The translations under genes were made by a program, and so were the position numbers. DNA of 64,000 nucleotides, from the NCBI GenBank assembly GCA_018806915.1, contig JAGKQI010000104.1:124001-188000 (forward strand). Reading direction: 5' to 3'. Origin of the DNA: Phytophthora colocasiae (taxonomy: Eukaryota; Oomycota; Peronosporomycetes; Peronosporales; Peronosporaceae). The notes under the pieces were generated by a model. It did not search any database. It had not been told where the DNA came from and saw nothing but the letters and a program-made list of their open reading frames with translations. Shown here one piece after another: positions 63,906 to 64,000 of this stretch; position 1 is the first letter of the stretch, and each line of letters opens with the position of its first letter.

Positions 63906-64000
63906 CTAGTCAATTGAATACACAGAGATTCATCAGCGTCGTTATAATTCAAGCTTCACTCGATTGAGTGAGTGCGTACATGTGGTAGTGGGGTTGACAC
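63906..64000 (-). other. Intron or upstream exon of the TMEM135-like gene at window edge
   Basis: Minus-strand sequence upstream of the 63905 acceptor. A donor-like GTACGC lies near 63975-63980, which could mark the end of another exon, but the stretch is too short to be sure. Confidence 0.35.

Overview
The window looks like nuclear DNA of a zoosporic oomycete, most like Phytophthora and its relatives. The evidence is short GT-AG introns (about 55-110 bp), closely packed and often convergent genes, two flagellar-axoneme genes, a GH72 wall transglycosidase, a tandem family of membrane-anchored papain-like proteases, and Crypton and copia elements of kinds known from oomycetes. All family calls come from reading motifs; no database was searched.

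Layout. 1-657: unassigned flank. 658-2658 (+): GH72 glucanosyltransferase, four exons. 2847-4177 (+): OLA1/YchF GTPase, three exons. 4763-17319 (+): giant kelch-dynein heavy chain, nearly all in one 12.3-kb exon. 17421-18017 (-): PRKRIP1-like protein. 18433-18855 (+): mitochondrial-type ribosomal protein L13. 18947-23919 (-): SPEF2/CPC1-like central-pair protein, seven exons. 25237-25986 (+): unknown acidic protein. 26213-27307 (-): SLC25 mitochondrial carrier. 27919-28791 (+): possible GIY-YIG/T5orf172-like protein. 29454-36577 (+): four tandem papain-like cysteine proteases with signal peptides and C-terminal membrane anchors.

36823-46271: four near-identical head-to-tail copies (2.36 kb each) of a Crypton-type tyrosine-recombinase element. 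Copy 1 is intact and copies 2-4 carry frameshifts. The copies are separated and flanked by the same 8-bp site, and joining the outer flanks gives a 23-bp palindrome. The array sits in a truncated relative of two small genes just downstream (46338-46934, 47195-47704). After these come a one-pass membrane protein (47846-48829, -) and a secreted GH3 beta-glucosidase (49680-52208, -).

52802-53068 (-) is a decayed hAT transposase tail. 53350-58693 is a full-length copia retrotransposon with identical 356-bp LTRs, a 5-bp target duplication, a half-tRNA-iMet-type primer site and one frameshift in pol. The window ends with the acetolactate synthase regulatory subunit (59413-60403, +), a membrane-anchored serine carboxypeptidase (61442-63145, +) and the 3' end of a TMEM135-like gene (63251-63905, -).

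Functionally, the dynein and SPEF2-like genes belong to zoospore motility. The GH72 and GH3 enzymes, cysteine proteases and carboxypeptidase form a secretory, wall and hydrolase set. The L13, carrier, ILV6-like and TMEM135-like genes are organelle housekeeping.
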